DNA from: Caballeronia sordidicola
Lineage (GTDB): Bacteria; Pseudomonadota; Gammaproteobacteria; Burkholderiales; Burkholderiaceae
Length of the DNA: 64,000 nt
NCBI RefSeq assembly: GCF_001544455.2
Contig: NZ_FCOC02000006.1
Span: 186,001 to 250,000 of the forward strand
Direction: 5' to 3'
The stretch's first letter is position 1. Every line of letters begins with the position of its first letter. Below are positions 16,199 through 25,344 of this stretch, in pieces. The notes below the pieces were generated by a model. It did no database searches and was not told the origin of the DNA. It saw nothing but the letters and a program-made list of their open reading frames with translations. The position numbers and the translations under genes were made by a program.

Positions 16199-17736
16199 TG
16201 AGCGAGCCGCTGCCGTCCGCGTCTCGTGCGCCGTTGCTTTCGTTGACTGCGATCACCAAGACGTATGGCGCCGTGCGGGCGCTGAAGGGCGTGAGCTTTC
16301 ACGTCGATGCGGGCGAGGTCGTCGGCTTGATTGGCGAGAACGGCGCGGGCAAGTCGACATTGATGAAAGTGCTCGGCGGCGTGATCGAACCAACCAGCGG
16401 CACGATCGCAATAGAAGGGCGCGAGCATGCCGCGTTGAGCGTGTCGCAGTCGCTGGGCGCGGGTATAGCGTTCGTGCATCAGGAGCTCAACCTGTTCGAG
16501 AACCTGGATGTAGCCGCGAACGTCTTCATTGGACGTGAACCGCGTTATGGCGGCCCGCTGCGGCTGGTGGACAACAAGGCGCTGCATGCCCGCGTCACGC
16601 CGCTCTTGAAGCGGCTTGGCTGCGATTTTTCGGCGCGCACGCCGGTTGCCGATCTGTCGATTGCGCAGTGCCAGATGCTGGAGATTGTGAAGGCGTTGTC
16701 ACTCGACGCAAAGCTCATCATCATGGACGAGCCCACGTCGAGCCTCACCACGTCCGAGACGTCGCGATTGCTCGATGTCGTCGCCGATCTCAAGCGAAGC
16801 GGCGTGGCGATCATCTTCATCACGCACCGGCTGTCAGAGATCGAGCAGTGCGCGGACCGCGTGGTCGCATTGCGCGACGGCGCGCTGGTGGGCAGCCTCG
16901 ATCGTGCGGCGATCCGGCACGACGCGATGATCCGCCTGATGATCGGACGCAGCCTCAACACGCTCTACACGCCGCCGGAAACGGCGCCGCGCGCGCCCGT
17001 TCTGGAACTCGACGCGTTCGCAACGCCGGCTTACCCCGCGCAACCCGTGACGCTCGCATTGCGCGGCGGCGAGATTTTGGGCCTCGCGGGTCTGATCGGA
17101 TCAGGGCGCACGGAACTGGCGCGCGCGGTCTTCGGTATCGACCGGCCGGCGGGCGGCGTGCTGCGCCTGAACGGCAAGCCTGTCGTGATCCGTTCCCCGC
17201 GCGGAGCAATCAGGCATGGCATCTATCTGATTCCAGAGGACCGCAAGCACGCCGGTTTGATCCTGGACAGCAGTATCGCGGAGAACATTGTGCTTGCGAG
17301 CCTGCCGTCGGTATCGCGGGGGAATCTCGTCGATGCCGGCAACGTGCGGCGCGTGGCGCAAGAGCAGAAAAATTCGCTGCGCATCAAGGCGCCTTCCGTG
17401 GATGTCGCCGCGGGCGCGCTGTCTGGCGGCAACCAGCAAAAAGTGGTGCTCGGTAAATGGCTGTGCATGAAGCCAAAGCTGATCATCTTCGACGAACCCA
17501 CGCGCGGTGTCGACGCCGGCTCAAAGAGCGAAATCTATGCGCTGATGCGCAAGCTCGCCGACCAGGGCGTGGCGATCCTGATGATATCGAGCGACATGGA
17601 AGAAGTAATCGGCGTGAGCGATCGCGTGGCGGTCATGCACGAGGGCGCAATCGCCGGCATTCTGGAACGGGACGCGCTCAGCGAAGCGAGCATCATGCAT
17701 CTCGCCGTCGGTGAAACAGCCCCGACGGTTCATTAA
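16198..17736 (+). CDS. Sugar ABC transporter ATP-binding protein (tandem, RbsA/MglA type)
   Basis: A 512-residue ATPase with two nucleotide-binding domains. The first has the Walker A GENGAGKST at about 45-53, signature LSIAQCQ and Walker B LIIMDEPTS. The second has a degenerate Walker A (GLIGSGRTEL), the signature LSGGNQQK and Walker B LIIFDEPTRGVD. That asymmetry is normal for the sugar CUT2 family. I begin at ATG 16198, which overlaps the stop codon of the binding-protein gene (TGATG), implying translational coupling. It energises import through the permease that follows. Confidence 0.95.
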   Translation: MSEPLPSASRAPLLSLTAITKTYGAVRALKGVSFHVDAGEVVGLIGENGAGKSTLMKVLGGVIEPTSGTIAIEGREHAALSVSQSLGAGIAFVHQELNLFENLDVAANVFIGREPRYGGPLRLVDNKALHARVTPLLKRLGCDFSARTPVADLSIAQCQMLEIVKALSLDAKLIIMDEPTSSLTTSETSRLLDVVADLKRSGVAIIFITHRLSEIEQCADRVVALRDGALVGSLDRAAIRHDAMIRLMIGRSLNTLYTPPETAPRAPVLELDAFATPAYPAQPVTLALRGGEILGLAGLIGSGRTELARAVFGIDRPAGGVLRLNGKPVVIRSPRGAIRHGIYLIPEDRKHAGLILDSSIAENIVLASLPSVSRGNLVDAGNVRRVAQEQKNSLRIKAPSVDVAAGALSGGNQQKVVLGKWLCMKPKLIIFDEPTRGVDAGSKSEIYALMRKLADQGVAILMISSDMEEVIGVSDRVAVMHEGAIAGILERDALSEASIMHLAVGETAPTVH

Positions 17737-17750
17737 AACAGGCAGACATC

Positions 17751-18743
17751 ATGTTGAAGAAAGACTTGGGGCTACTCGTGCTCATCCTGGTCGTGGGTAC
17801 GATTGTCGCGATCATCAACCCGCGTTTCATCTCGCCAGCGAATCTGTCGAACACGGCGAACCTTATCGGCCTGTTCGGGTTGTTCGCAATAGGCGAGGGG
17901 TTCGTGATCATCACGGGCGGTATCGACTTGTCGATTGGCTCGGTGTTCGCGCTGCTCGGCGTGATCTTCATGACACTTCTTTCAACCGATGGCGTGAACT
18001 GGATCGTCGCCACCGTGCTGATGGTCGTGGCGGGACTGGTGATCGGGCTGGTTCACGGTTTTCTTGTGACGAAACTGCGCATGCAGCCGTTTGTTGTCAC
18101 GCTTTGCGGCTTGCTGATTTATCGCGGCGCGGCGCGTTATTACACCGATGACGGCACCGCGGGATTCGAGTTCGGACAGACCTTTCCGACCCTGGAACGG
18201 CTTACTACAGGGCACATCTGGGGCGTGCCGAACAGCTTCATAGCGTTTGTGGTGCTCGCGGCGATCATGGCGGTTGTCCTGCACAAGTCCGTCTTCGGCC
18301 GATACCTTTTCGCAGTCGGGAAGAACGAAGAGGCGGCGCGTTACTCGGGCATCAACACGCGCGCGGTCGTGATGGCGTCGTACGTGATCTGCTCCGGACT
18401 GGCGGGGATTTCGTCTGTCTATTTCGCCATGTACACGCGCTCGGTCGCGCCCGCATCGCATGGTACGTTCTACGAACTTTACGCCATTGCCGCGGCGGTG
18501 CTTGGCGGCTGCTCGCTTCGCGGCGGCGAGGGTTCCATACTCGGCATTGCGCTGGGTGCGGTCCTGCTGCAGATCTTGCAGAACCTCGTCAATCTGCTGG
18601 GGATTCCGTCATCGCTGAACTTCGCCGTGATGGGTGGCGTGATCGTGCTCGGCGTGTTGATCGATGGCCAGTTGCAGGCTTTGCGGCAACGGCGCGCCGC
18701 ACTGCGGCCATCGGCGGAACAACAAGTGGCCGTGAAGGCGTGA
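17751..18743 (+). CDS. Sugar ABC transporter permease (RbsC type)
   Basis: A 330-residue inner-membrane permease of the BPD_transp_2 family with about 8-10 hydrophobic helices. Typical segments are NTANLIGLFGLFAIGEGFVI, TGGIDLSIGSV and LRGGEGSILGIALGAV. It starts 14 bp after the ATPase gene. It would work as a homodimer with the tandem ATPase and the periplasmic binding protein to import a monosaccharide. Confidence 0.94.
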   Translation: MLKKDLGLLVLILVVGTIVAIINPRFISPANLSNTANLIGLFGLFAIGEGFVIITGGIDLSIGSVFALLGVIFMTLLSTDGVNWIVATVLMVVAGLVIGLVHGFLVTKLRMQPFVVTLCGLLIYRGAARYYTDDGTAGFEFGQTFPTLERLTTGHIWGVPNSFIAFVVLAAIMAVVLHKSVFGRYLFAVGKNEEAARYSGINTRAVVMASYVICSGLAGISSVYFAMYTRSVAPASHGTFYELYAIAAAVLGGCSLRGGEGSILGIALGAVLLQILQNLVNLLGIPSSLNFAVMGGVIVLGVLIDGQLQALRQRRAALRPSAEQQVAVKA

Positions 18744-18783
18744 CACGCTTTCACGCACGTACCATCACACGGATACCCACGGC

Positions 18784-20079
18784 ATGAGTCAAACACCACA
18801 CAGACCTTTGAGCCCGGACAAGCGCGGCGATACGGGCCTCGCCGCGTTCTACAAGGAACTGACCACGCAGGAGCGGCGCACGTTCTGGACGTGCTTCACC
18901 GGTTGGGGACTCGACGCGCTCGACTTCATGATCTACCCGCTCGTGATCGGCACCATCATGACGTTGTGGAAAGTCGATACTGGCATTGCGGGCCTGGCGG
19001 TGACGGGCACGCTGCTGACATCGGCAATTGGCGGTTGGCTTGCGGGTTATCTCGCCGACAGGATTGGCCGCGTGAAGACGCTCCAGATCACCGTTGCTTG
19101 GTTCTGCATATTCAGCATTGCGTGCGCGTTCGTGCAGAACTTCGACCAGTTGATGATCGCCCGCGCCATTCTCGGTTTCGGTTTTGGCGGCGAATGGGCG
19201 GCGGGCGCCGTGCTGATCGGAGAAACTATCCGCCCGCAATTCCGGGGCCGCGCGGTCGGCGTGGTGCAATCGGCGTGGGCGGTCGGCTGGGGCGCCGCGG
19301 TCCTGCTGCAAGCGGTGATGTTCTTGGTGTTTCCACCCGAAACCGCCTGGCGCGCAATGTTCGCATTCGGCGTGTTGCCTGCGCTGCTGCTGGTGTATAT
19401 GCGGCGTCACGTCAAGGAACCCGAGATCGCCGACAGAGCCAGAAAGCAACGCGCGGTCGATGGCGATGCACCGTCGCTCTGGGAAATCTTCCGACCCGGT
19501 ACGCTGAAAACCACGCTGCTCGGATCGGTCTTCATGATGGGATGCCAAGGCGGTTACTACGCCATATCGACGTGGATTCCGACCTTCCTCAAGACCGAGC
19601 GGCATCTGACGGTCATCAACTCGACCGGTTATCTGGGTTTCCTGATTACGGGAAGTTTTTTAGGGTACCTGTTCGGCGCGTGGATGGCGGACCGTTTCGG
19701 ACGCAAGAAACTCTTCGTGTCGTTCTCGATAGCAGCGATCATCGTGGTGCTCGCCTACACGCAATTCACGATCAGCAACGAAGCCATCCGCTGGCTTGGT
19801 TTTCCGCTCGGGTTCTTTTCAAGCGGTTATCTTGCGGGCGTGGGATCGTTTCTTTCCGAGCTTTATCCGACACGGCTGCGCGGTTCCGGCCAAGGCTTCT
19901 GCTACAACTTCGGCCGTGGGATGGGCGCGCTTTTTCCTGCGCTTGTCGGGGCATTTTCGGTACGCTTCGGACTTGCGACCGCCATCGCGATTTTTGCCGT
20001 GGTGGCTTACGCATTGCTCCTCCTTAGCGCGGCGATGCTTCCCGAGACGCGCGGCATTGAACTGGACGACATCAAATGA
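18784..20079 (+). CDS. MFS transporter (sugar-acid/aromatic-acid:proton symporter type)
   Basis: A 431-residue major facilitator with 12 predicted helices. The conserved loop 2-3 motif DRIGRVKT and the loop 8-9 motif DRFGRKK are present. FGFGGEWAAGAVLIGE in helix 4-5 and LSELYPTRLRGSGQGFCYN are typical of the NanT/ShiA/PcaK-like metabolite:H+ symporters. It is embedded in the catabolic operon between the ABC permease and the amidohydrolase, and its stop overlaps the next start by 4 bp. A likely job is uptake of the related acid or lactone form of the substrate. Export is possible but less likely. Confidence 0.9.
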   Translation: MSQTPHRPLSPDKRGDTGLAAFYKELTTQERRTFWTCFTGWGLDALDFMIYPLVIGTIMTLWKVDTGIAGLAVTGTLLTSAIGGWLAGYLADRIGRVKTLQITVAWFCIFSIACAFVQNFDQLMIARAILGFGFGGEWAAGAVLIGETIRPQFRGRAVGVVQSAWAVGWGAAVLLQAVMFLVFPPETAWRAMFAFGVLPALLLVYMRRHVKEPEIADRARKQRAVDGDAPSLWEIFRPGTLKTTLLGSVFMMGCQGGYYAISTWIPTFLKTERHLTVINSTGYLGFLITGSFLGYLFGAWMADRFGRKKLFVSFSIAAIIVVLAYTQFTISNEAIRWLGFPLGFFSSGYLAGVGSFLSELYPTRLRGSGQGFCYNFGRGMGALFPALVGAFSVRFGLATAIAIFAVVAYALLLLSAAMLPETRGIELDDIK

Positions 20080-20969
20080 GCGATATCGAAACAAGCAACG
20101 CGCCACTTTGCCCGGGACCCGCGCCGGTACAACCGCGGCCATCGGCGTTCGAAATGCCCGCCGGCGCGGTCGATACCCACGCGCACGTGATCGGCGCTCC
20201 GCCGCTTTATCCGTGGATGCCGGATCGCGCCTACACGCCGCCGCCCGCCACGCCCGATGCCTATCTGAAGATGCTCGACGCCGTTGGTTCGCAATATGGC
20301 GTGTTGATTCAGGTGAGCGTGCATGGCCAGGACAACACGCTGATGCTTGATACATTGCGCGCACATCGTGAGCGCTTGCGCGGGGTCGTCGTGCCGGCGC
20401 TTGGACTTCCCGACGCACACTATCAATCGATGAAAGACGCCGGCGCGGTCGGCCTGCGTTTGAACGTGCTGTACGGCGGCGGTGGCGTGAGCCTGGCGCA
20501 GCTTGCCGAATACGATGCGCTCGCGCGCGACTGGGGCTGGCACATGCAGTTCCTGCTCGACGCGAGGGAACTGCCTTCGCTGGCGCCGCAATTCAGGAAG
20601 CTGCAATCGACGATAGTTGTCGATCACATGGGCCACATTCCAACGTCCGAAGGCGTCGGGTCGGCGGGCTTTCGCGAACTGCTCGCGCTGGTTCGCGACC
20701 GCGCCTGGGTCAAGGTATCGGGCGCTTATCGCCTGAGCGCGGAGGAACCGCCTTATCGCGACACGATCGGCTATGCGCAGGCGCTGATTGAAGCCGCGCC
20801 CGATCGTTGCGTATGGGGTTCGGACTGGCCACATGTCGCGACCTGGACCACCATGCCAACTGTCGCTCAATTGCTCGATACGCTTGCGCTCTGGGCGCCG
20901 GATCCCGCCGTGCGCACAGCAATCCTCACCACCAACGCACACACGCTTTACGGTTTCACTCACCACTAA
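20076..20969 (+). CDS. Amidohydrolase-superfamily sugar lactonase/isomerase (LigI/COG3618-like)
   Basis: A 297-residue TIM-barrel amidohydrolase. The N-terminal DTHAHV motif, the strand with VDHMGH and the C-terminal WGSDWPH (catalytic Asp) define the LigI-like group. That group includes 2-pyrone-4,6-dicarboxylate lactonase, D-galactarolactone isomerase and L-fucono/L-rhamnono-lactonases. Placed between a sugar importer plus SDR and an IlvD-type dehydratase, hydrolysis or isomerisation of a sugar lactone is the best reading. The start overlaps the MFS stop (ATGA), so they are translationally coupled. Which lactone is unknown. Confidence 0.87.
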   Translation: MSDIETSNAPLCPGPAPVQPRPSAFEMPAGAVDTHAHVIGAPPLYPWMPDRAYTPPPATPDAYLKMLDAVGSQYGVLIQVSVHGQDNTLMLDTLRAHRERLRGVVVPALGLPDAHYQSMKDAGAVGLRLNVLYGGGGVSLAQLAEYDALARDWGWHMQFLLDARELPSLAPQFRKLQSTIVVDHMGHIPTSEGVGSAGFRELLALVRDRAWVKVSGAYRLSAEEPPYRDTIGYAQALIEAAPDRCVWGSDWPHVATWTTMPTVAQLLDTLALWAPDPAVRTAILTTNAHTLYGFTHH

Positions 20970-20973
20970 AACC

Positions 20974-22707
20974 ATGTCAGAAAAATCTTCCACGGGTCTT
21001 CGTAAGGGCCTGACCAGCTACGGCGACAGCGGCTTCTCGCTCTTCCTGCGCAAGGCGTTCATCAAAGGCGCGGGCTACACCGACAGCGCGCTCGATCGCC
21101 CCGTGGTCGGCATCGTGAATACGGGCAGCGCCTACAACCCATGTCATGGCAATGCGCCCCAACTGATCGAGGCGGTCAAGCGCGGCGTGATGCTCGCCGG
21201 CGGCCTGCCAATGGACTTCCCCACCATCAGCATCCACGAAAGCTTTTCGTCGCCAACAAGCATGTATTTGCGCAACCTCATGTCGATGGACACCGAGGAA
21301 ATGCTGCGCGCGCAACCCATGGACGCCGTTGTGATGATCGGCGGCTGCGACAAGACCGTGCCGGCGCAATTGATGGGCGCGGCATCGGCGGGTCTGCCGG
21401 CCATCCAGTTGATCACCGGTTCCATGCTGACCGGTTCGCATCGTTCGGAACGTGTGGGCGCGTGTACGGATTGCCGTCGCTATTGGGGCAAGTTTCGCGC
21501 AGAAGAGATCGACGAACAGGAGATTGCGGACGTCAACAACCAGTTGGTCGCGAGCGTGGGAACCTGCTCGGTGATGGGCACGGCGAGCACGATGGCATGT
21601 ATTGCCGAAGCCTTAGGCATGACCGTGCCGGGCGGTGCAACGCCGCCTGCAGTGACGGCCGACCGCATGCGCGTGGCGGAACAAAGCGGTGCGCAGGCCG
21701 TGAAGATGGCGCGCGAGCGGCTGACCATCGACAAGATCCTGACGCCCGATGCGTTTCATAACGCCATGCGCGTGTTGCTGGCGATTGGCGGCTCGACCAA
21801 CGGCATCATCCACCTGACCGCGATTGCGGGGCGCTGCGGACTTGAAGTCGATCTCAAGGCGCTCGACCGCATGGGCCGCGATACACCCGTTCTGGTCGAT
21901 CTCAAGCCGTCCGGGCAGCACTACATGGAAGATTTTCACCACGCTGGCGGCATGGCTACGCTGCTCCGTGAACTCAAGCCGCTGCTCAAACTCGACGCGC
22001 TGACCGTCACGGGCCGCACGCTTGGCGAAGAGATCGAACTCAGCGGACCGGGCTTCGCGCAAGACGTGGTGAAGACGCGCGACCGGCCGATCTATCCGCA
22101 GGGCGGCATTGCGGTGCTCGAAGGCAATCTCGCGCCCGGAGGCGCGATCATCAAGCAGTCGGCGGCGCATCCCGACTTGATGGAACATGTGGGCCGCGCG
22201 GTCGTGTTCGAGAACGCCGACGACATGGCGCAGCGCATCGATTCCGACGACCTGGATGTCACCGCGGACGACATTCTGGTGCTCAAGAATATTGGGCCCA
22301 AAGGCGCGCCGGGCATGCCCGAGGCGGGCTACATTCCAATTCCGAAAAAGCTGGCGAGGGCAGGGGTGAAGGACATCGTGCGCATCTCGGACGGCCGCAT
22401 GAGCGGCACTGCGTTCGGGACCATCGTCCTGCACGTGACGCCGGAGGCCGCGATCGGCGGCCCGCTTGCGTATGTGCACAACGGCGACCAGATCAGGCTG
22501 AGCGTGGCAAACCGCGAGATATCGCTGCTCGTTTCCGAGGAAGAACTGGCGCAGCGCGCACGCGATGAACCCGTTGTGGTTCCGACGGCGGCACGCGGCT
22601 ACCGGAAGCTTTTTCTGGAGACGGTGATGCAAGCGGACAAGGGCGTCGACTTCGATTTCCTGCGCGCCGAGAACATGACCGGATCTACGCCATCCATGGA
22701 GTCGTGA
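20974..22707 (+). CDS. IlvD/Edd-family sugar-acid dehydratase
   Basis: A 577-residue dehydratase with the three cluster cysteines of the [2Fe-2S] subgroup in NPCHGNAP, GGCDKT and GTCSVMGTASTM. The Mg-binding regions and the C-terminal GRMSGTAFGTIVLH are also present. Length (about 575-580) matches L-arabinonate/D-xylonate/galactonate dehydratases more than ribosomally co-located IlvD. It would dehydrate an aldonate to a 2-keto-3-deoxyaldonate. Start at 20974 because the previous gene ends 4 bp earlier; the frame extends further upstream only as overlap. It is the last gene of the operon. No dedicated keto-deoxy-acid aldolase or dehydrogenase follows directly. Confidence 0.9.
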   Translation: MSEKSSTGLRKGLTSYGDSGFSLFLRKAFIKGAGYTDSALDRPVVGIVNTGSAYNPCHGNAPQLIEAVKRGVMLAGGLPMDFPTISIHESFSSPTSMYLRNLMSMDTEEMLRAQPMDAVVMIGGCDKTVPAQLMGAASAGLPAIQLITGSMLTGSHRSERVGACTDCRRYWGKFRAEEIDEQEIADVNNQLVASVGTCSVMGTASTMACIAEALGMTVPGGATPPAVTADRMRVAEQSGAQAVKMARERLTIDKILTPDAFHNAMRVLLAIGGSTNGIIHLTAIAGRCGLEVDLKALDRMGRDTPVLVDLKPSGQHYMEDFHHAGGMATLLRELKPLLKLDALTVTGRTLGEEIELSGPGFAQDVVKTRDRPIYPQGGIAVLEGNLAPGGAIIKQSAAHPDLMEHVGRAVVFENADDMAQRIDSDDLDVTADDILVLKNIGPKGAPGMPEAGYIPIPKKLARAGVKDIVRISDGRMSGTAFGTIVLHVTPEAAIGGPLAYVHNGDQIRLSVANREISLLVSEEELAQRARDEPVVVPTAARGYRKLFLETVMQADKGVDFDFLRAENMTGSTPSMES

Positions 22708-22748
22708 GTCTGTGCACCTGTCCCACGCTTGCCGGCCGGTTGACCGCT

Positions 22749-23666
22749 CTATAAGGATGCTGTCCGGCAATCGAATGACGCGAAGATATCGGCAGCCCAA
22801 TCGCCGAAAACTTTCAGTTTCGTCTGCAAATGCCTGTTGGACGGGTACAGCAAGTGCAACTCATGCCGTGGACGATTCCATTCTTGCAGTAGCGGCACCA
22901 GTACGCCGCGCTCTATGTAAGGGCGTGCCATGAAGCCATACGTCTGGCTGATTCCGAGCCCTGCTATCAGGGCCGTGAGGCGAGACGTGCTCTCATTGAC
23001 TGCAACTGTAGTGCCTCGACTGATCTCGAATGCCTCATCGTCGCGATGAAACAGCAGCGGACGTGATTTTCCCGTCAAGGACGAAAAATAACTAATCAAC
23101 GAGTGTCCATGTTCCAGTTGCTGCGGGTGAGTGGGGCGGCCATGTGCCGCGAGATAAGCGGGGCTCGCGCAGGTTACGTAATCGAACTCGGCAATACGCC
23201 TTCCCACCAGCGAACTGTCGGGTAGCGTGCCGGCGCGGATGACGCAATCGACTCCTGCTTCGATCAGGTCTATGGGGCGATCGCTCACGCCGAGATAAAG
23301 CTGGATATCTGGATAGCGCGCGCGGAAATCGGCTAGAGCGGGTATCAGGATCAGGTTGGCGAGTGACGACCCGATGTCGATACGCAGGCGTCCGCGCGGT
23401 TCCACGCGGGTATGTGCGGCTAGCGCATCCATATCATGCACTTCGTCGATGACGCGCACGGCGCGTTCGTAATAGGCCACGCCTTCGGCCGTCACAGTGA
23501 CGCGCCGTGTTGTGCGCTGTAGCAACTTGACGCCGAGATGAGCTTCGAGATCCCGAACTAATTTCGTGACAGTAGGACGCGGAATGTTGAGCGAGTCCGC
23601 TGCCTTGGAAAAATTTCCGGCGTCGGCGATCCGGACAAACACGCGTAGGGCGAGTAGCTGATCCAT
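22749..23666 (-). CDS. LysR-family regulator, divergent from an SDR
   Basis: A 305-residue LysR regulator. Helix-turn-helix at residues 2-60 (MDQLLALRVFVRIADAGNFSKAADSL...PTVTKLVRDLEAHLGVKLLQRTTR), then the periplasmic-binding-like effector domain (about 90-300). It belongs to the large CrgA/DmlR-like group that typically controls a divergent SDR gene, and an SDR indeed starts on the other strand about 117 bp away. Effector unknown. Confidence 0.93.
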   Translation of the reverse strand: MDQLLALRVFVRIADAGNFSKAADSLNIPRPTVTKLVRDLEAHLGVKLLQRTTRRVTVTAEGVAYYERAVRVIDEVHDMDALAAHTRVEPRGRLRIDIGSSLANLILIPALADFRARYPDIQLYLGVSDRPIDLIEAGVDCVIRAGTLPDSSLVGRRIAEFDYVTCASPAYLAAHGRPTHPQQLEHGHSLISYFSSLTGKSRPLLFHRDDEAFEISRGTTVAVNESTSRLTALIAGLGISQTYGFMARPYIERGVLVPLLQEWNRPRHELHLLYPSNRHLQTKLKVFGDWAADIFASFDCRTASL

Positions 23667-23783
23667 GTTCAGGGGTCTTTATTTATGTGGAGAAACTATG
23701 AATTAGGAAACGCTGTCTTTATTCAAGAAGCCGCGCGCCATATTGTGTTGACTCTTCGACCACACCTGAAAATGGAGAGCGAC

Positions 23784-24539
23784 ATGAGTAGCAAACTGGA
23801 CGGCAAGGTAGCCGTGATTACGGGCGGCAGCACTGGCATCGGGCTTGCGACGGCCAAGGTGTTCGCGCATGCGGGGGCGCAGGTATTCATCACCGGACGC
23901 CGTCAGGCGGAGCTTGATGCCGCAGTCGAGGAAATCGGCGCCGGCGCCATCGGAATTCAAGCGGACTCGGCGAAACTGCCCGACCTGGAAACGCTGTTCG
24001 CGAAGGTCAAATCCGTTGCCGGCCGCGTTGACGTGCTTTTCGCCAACGCCGGTGGTGGCTCCTTTCTGCCTTTGGGTTCGATCACAGAGGCGCAGTACGA
24101 CGATACCTTCGACCGCAATGTGAAGGGCGTGCTCTTCACGGTGCAGTGCGCGCTGCCGCTGCTGGGTGAAGGCGCTTCGGTCATCATCACCGGTTCAAAT
24201 ACGAGCATCATGGGAACGCCCTCGTTCAGTGTTTACAGCGCTACAAAGGCCGCGGTCCGCAATCTCGTCCGCAGCTGGATTCTTGACCTTAAGGGGCGTG
24301 GCATCCGCATCAACACGATCAGCCCTGGTCCCATTCACACGCCCGGCCTCGTGGGTCTTGCCGGCCCGGATGCCACCGCGCAACAAGGTCTGCTTGACTA
24401 CCTGGCGACCCAAATCCCGCTGGGTCGCGTTGGCGAACCGGAAGAAGTCGGCAAGGTCGTCGCATTCCTTGCGTCTGATGATTCGAGTTTCATCAACGGT
24501 GCGGAAATTTTCGTGGATGGTGGACTCGCACAGGTCTAG
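23784..24539 (+). CDS. SDR-family oxidoreductase (LysR-controlled)
   Basis: A 251-residue classical SDR. TGGSTGIG (12-19), the NAG variant FANAGGGSF, Ser in ITGSNTS, YSATKAA (Tyr, Lys) and the PGPIHTPG loop are all present. I chose the ATG at 23784, where GGAGAG is 4-9 nt upstream; an in-frame ATG 12 bp earlier lies ahead of that site. The long leader upstream of it is not family-like. It is divergent from the LysR gene at 22749-23666. Substrate unknown; this subgroup reduces diverse ketones and aldehydes. Confidence 0.9.
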   Translation: MSSKLDGKVAVITGGSTGIGLATAKVFAHAGAQVFITGRRQAELDAAVEEIGAGAIGIQADSAKLPDLETLFAKVKSVAGRVDVLFANAGGGSFLPLGSITEAQYDDTFDRNVKGVLFTVQCALPLLGEGASVIITGSNTSIMGTPSFSVYSATKAAVRNLVRSWILDLKGRGIRINTISPGPIHTPGLVGLAGPDATAQQGLLDYLATQIPLGRVGEPEEVGKVVAFLASDDSSFINGAEIFVDGGLAQV

Positions 24540-24600
24540 CATTTCGATCGCCTTGGCTGCAGAGCGGGCGTGAGTTCTACAGAGCCGGGGAGAACGTCCG

Positions 24601-25191
24601 CTATCTGGCGGTTTTAGGCCATGTGCCGAGCACATGGTCGACGAGTCCATCAAGGGTCTTTTTGGACGCGCCCGCTTTCGCCTGTACTGCCATACCTTGT
24701 GAGACAGCCATCACAAACGACGCGAGCGTCGCGCAGCTTACCGATGATGGCAGATCGCCTTCCCGTTGCGCGCGCTCCAGACGCCGGCGTAGCGCCAATT
24801 GCGTCGCAGCGCGACGTCGGATGAGTTCGCGACGAATAGGTTCGGCGTCATCCGAACATGCAAGCGCGCCATTTAAACCCAGGCAGCCGGGGTGAGCGGA
24901 GTTCATGGTGTGAAGAACGGCCGAGCCTCGGAGGATGCGTTCTACGACTCTCAGGGAGGTAGGCTCGTTCAATGCCTCGGTCATGAAGCCCATGTACTTG
25001 GCGCCATAGAGATCAAGAGCCTTGCGAAAGAGCGCTTCCTTATTACCGAACGCGGCATAGAGGCCGGGGCGAGCCACGCCCGTGGCCTTCGTCAGGTCGT
25101 CAAACGATGTCCCCTCATATCCGTTCTGCCAGAACACGGACAAGGCGGCGTCAAGCGCCTCGTCTTCATCAAACTGTTTGTGTCGCCCCAT
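24601..25191 (-). CDS. TetR-family regulator
   Basis: A 196-residue TetR repressor. The N-terminal helix-turn-helix spans about 8-55 (DEALDAALSVFWQNGYEGTS...LTKATGVARPGLYAAFGNKE, read across the domain). The C-terminal helices form the ligand/dimer domain (TetR_C, about 80-190). It ends 61 bp after the SDR stop, convergent with it. It is divergent from the reductase gene at 25345, and a perfect palindrome lies in the gap, so it likely represses the reductase-SDR-SDR group. Confidence 0.93.
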   Translation of the reverse strand: MGRHKQFDEDEALDAALSVFWQNGYEGTSFDDLTKATGVARPGLYAAFGNKEALFRKALDLYGAKYMGFMTEALNEPTSLRVVERILRGSAVLHTMNSAHPGCLGLNGALACSDDAEPIRRELIRRRAATQLALRRRLERAQREGDLPSSVSCATLASFVMAVSQGMAVQAKAGASKKTLDGLVDHVLGTWPKTAR

Positions 25192-25278
25192 AGCGCATCC
25201 GAAACCGGTTTCAATAACGGACAGTATAAAACACTTGACTCATGCTCTGTTGAAAAGTACCGTTCGTTACTATATCGA

Positions 25279-25300
25279 TCAGTATTGTATTTGATACTGA
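25279..25300. promoter_or_regulatory. Candidate TetR operator (22-bp palindrome)
   Basis: TCAGTAT (25279-25285) and ATACTGA (25294-25300) are exact inverted repeats with an 8-bp spacer. They lie between the divergent tetR and reductase genes, 45 bp before the reductase start. Size and symmetry are typical of TetR operators. A further CAGTAT half-site occurs at about 25222, near a possible TATACT -10 box for tetR itself. Confidence 0.6.
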
Positions 25301-25344
25301 AGGATTTGACGTCGAAGACGCTACTGAACGCCTGGAGACGCGAA

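Noticed and set aside
20788..20973. Longer N-terminus for the IlvD/Edd dehydratase
   Set aside because: The frame is open upstream but only because it overlaps the amidohydrolase in another frame; the family starts close to the ATG at 20974.
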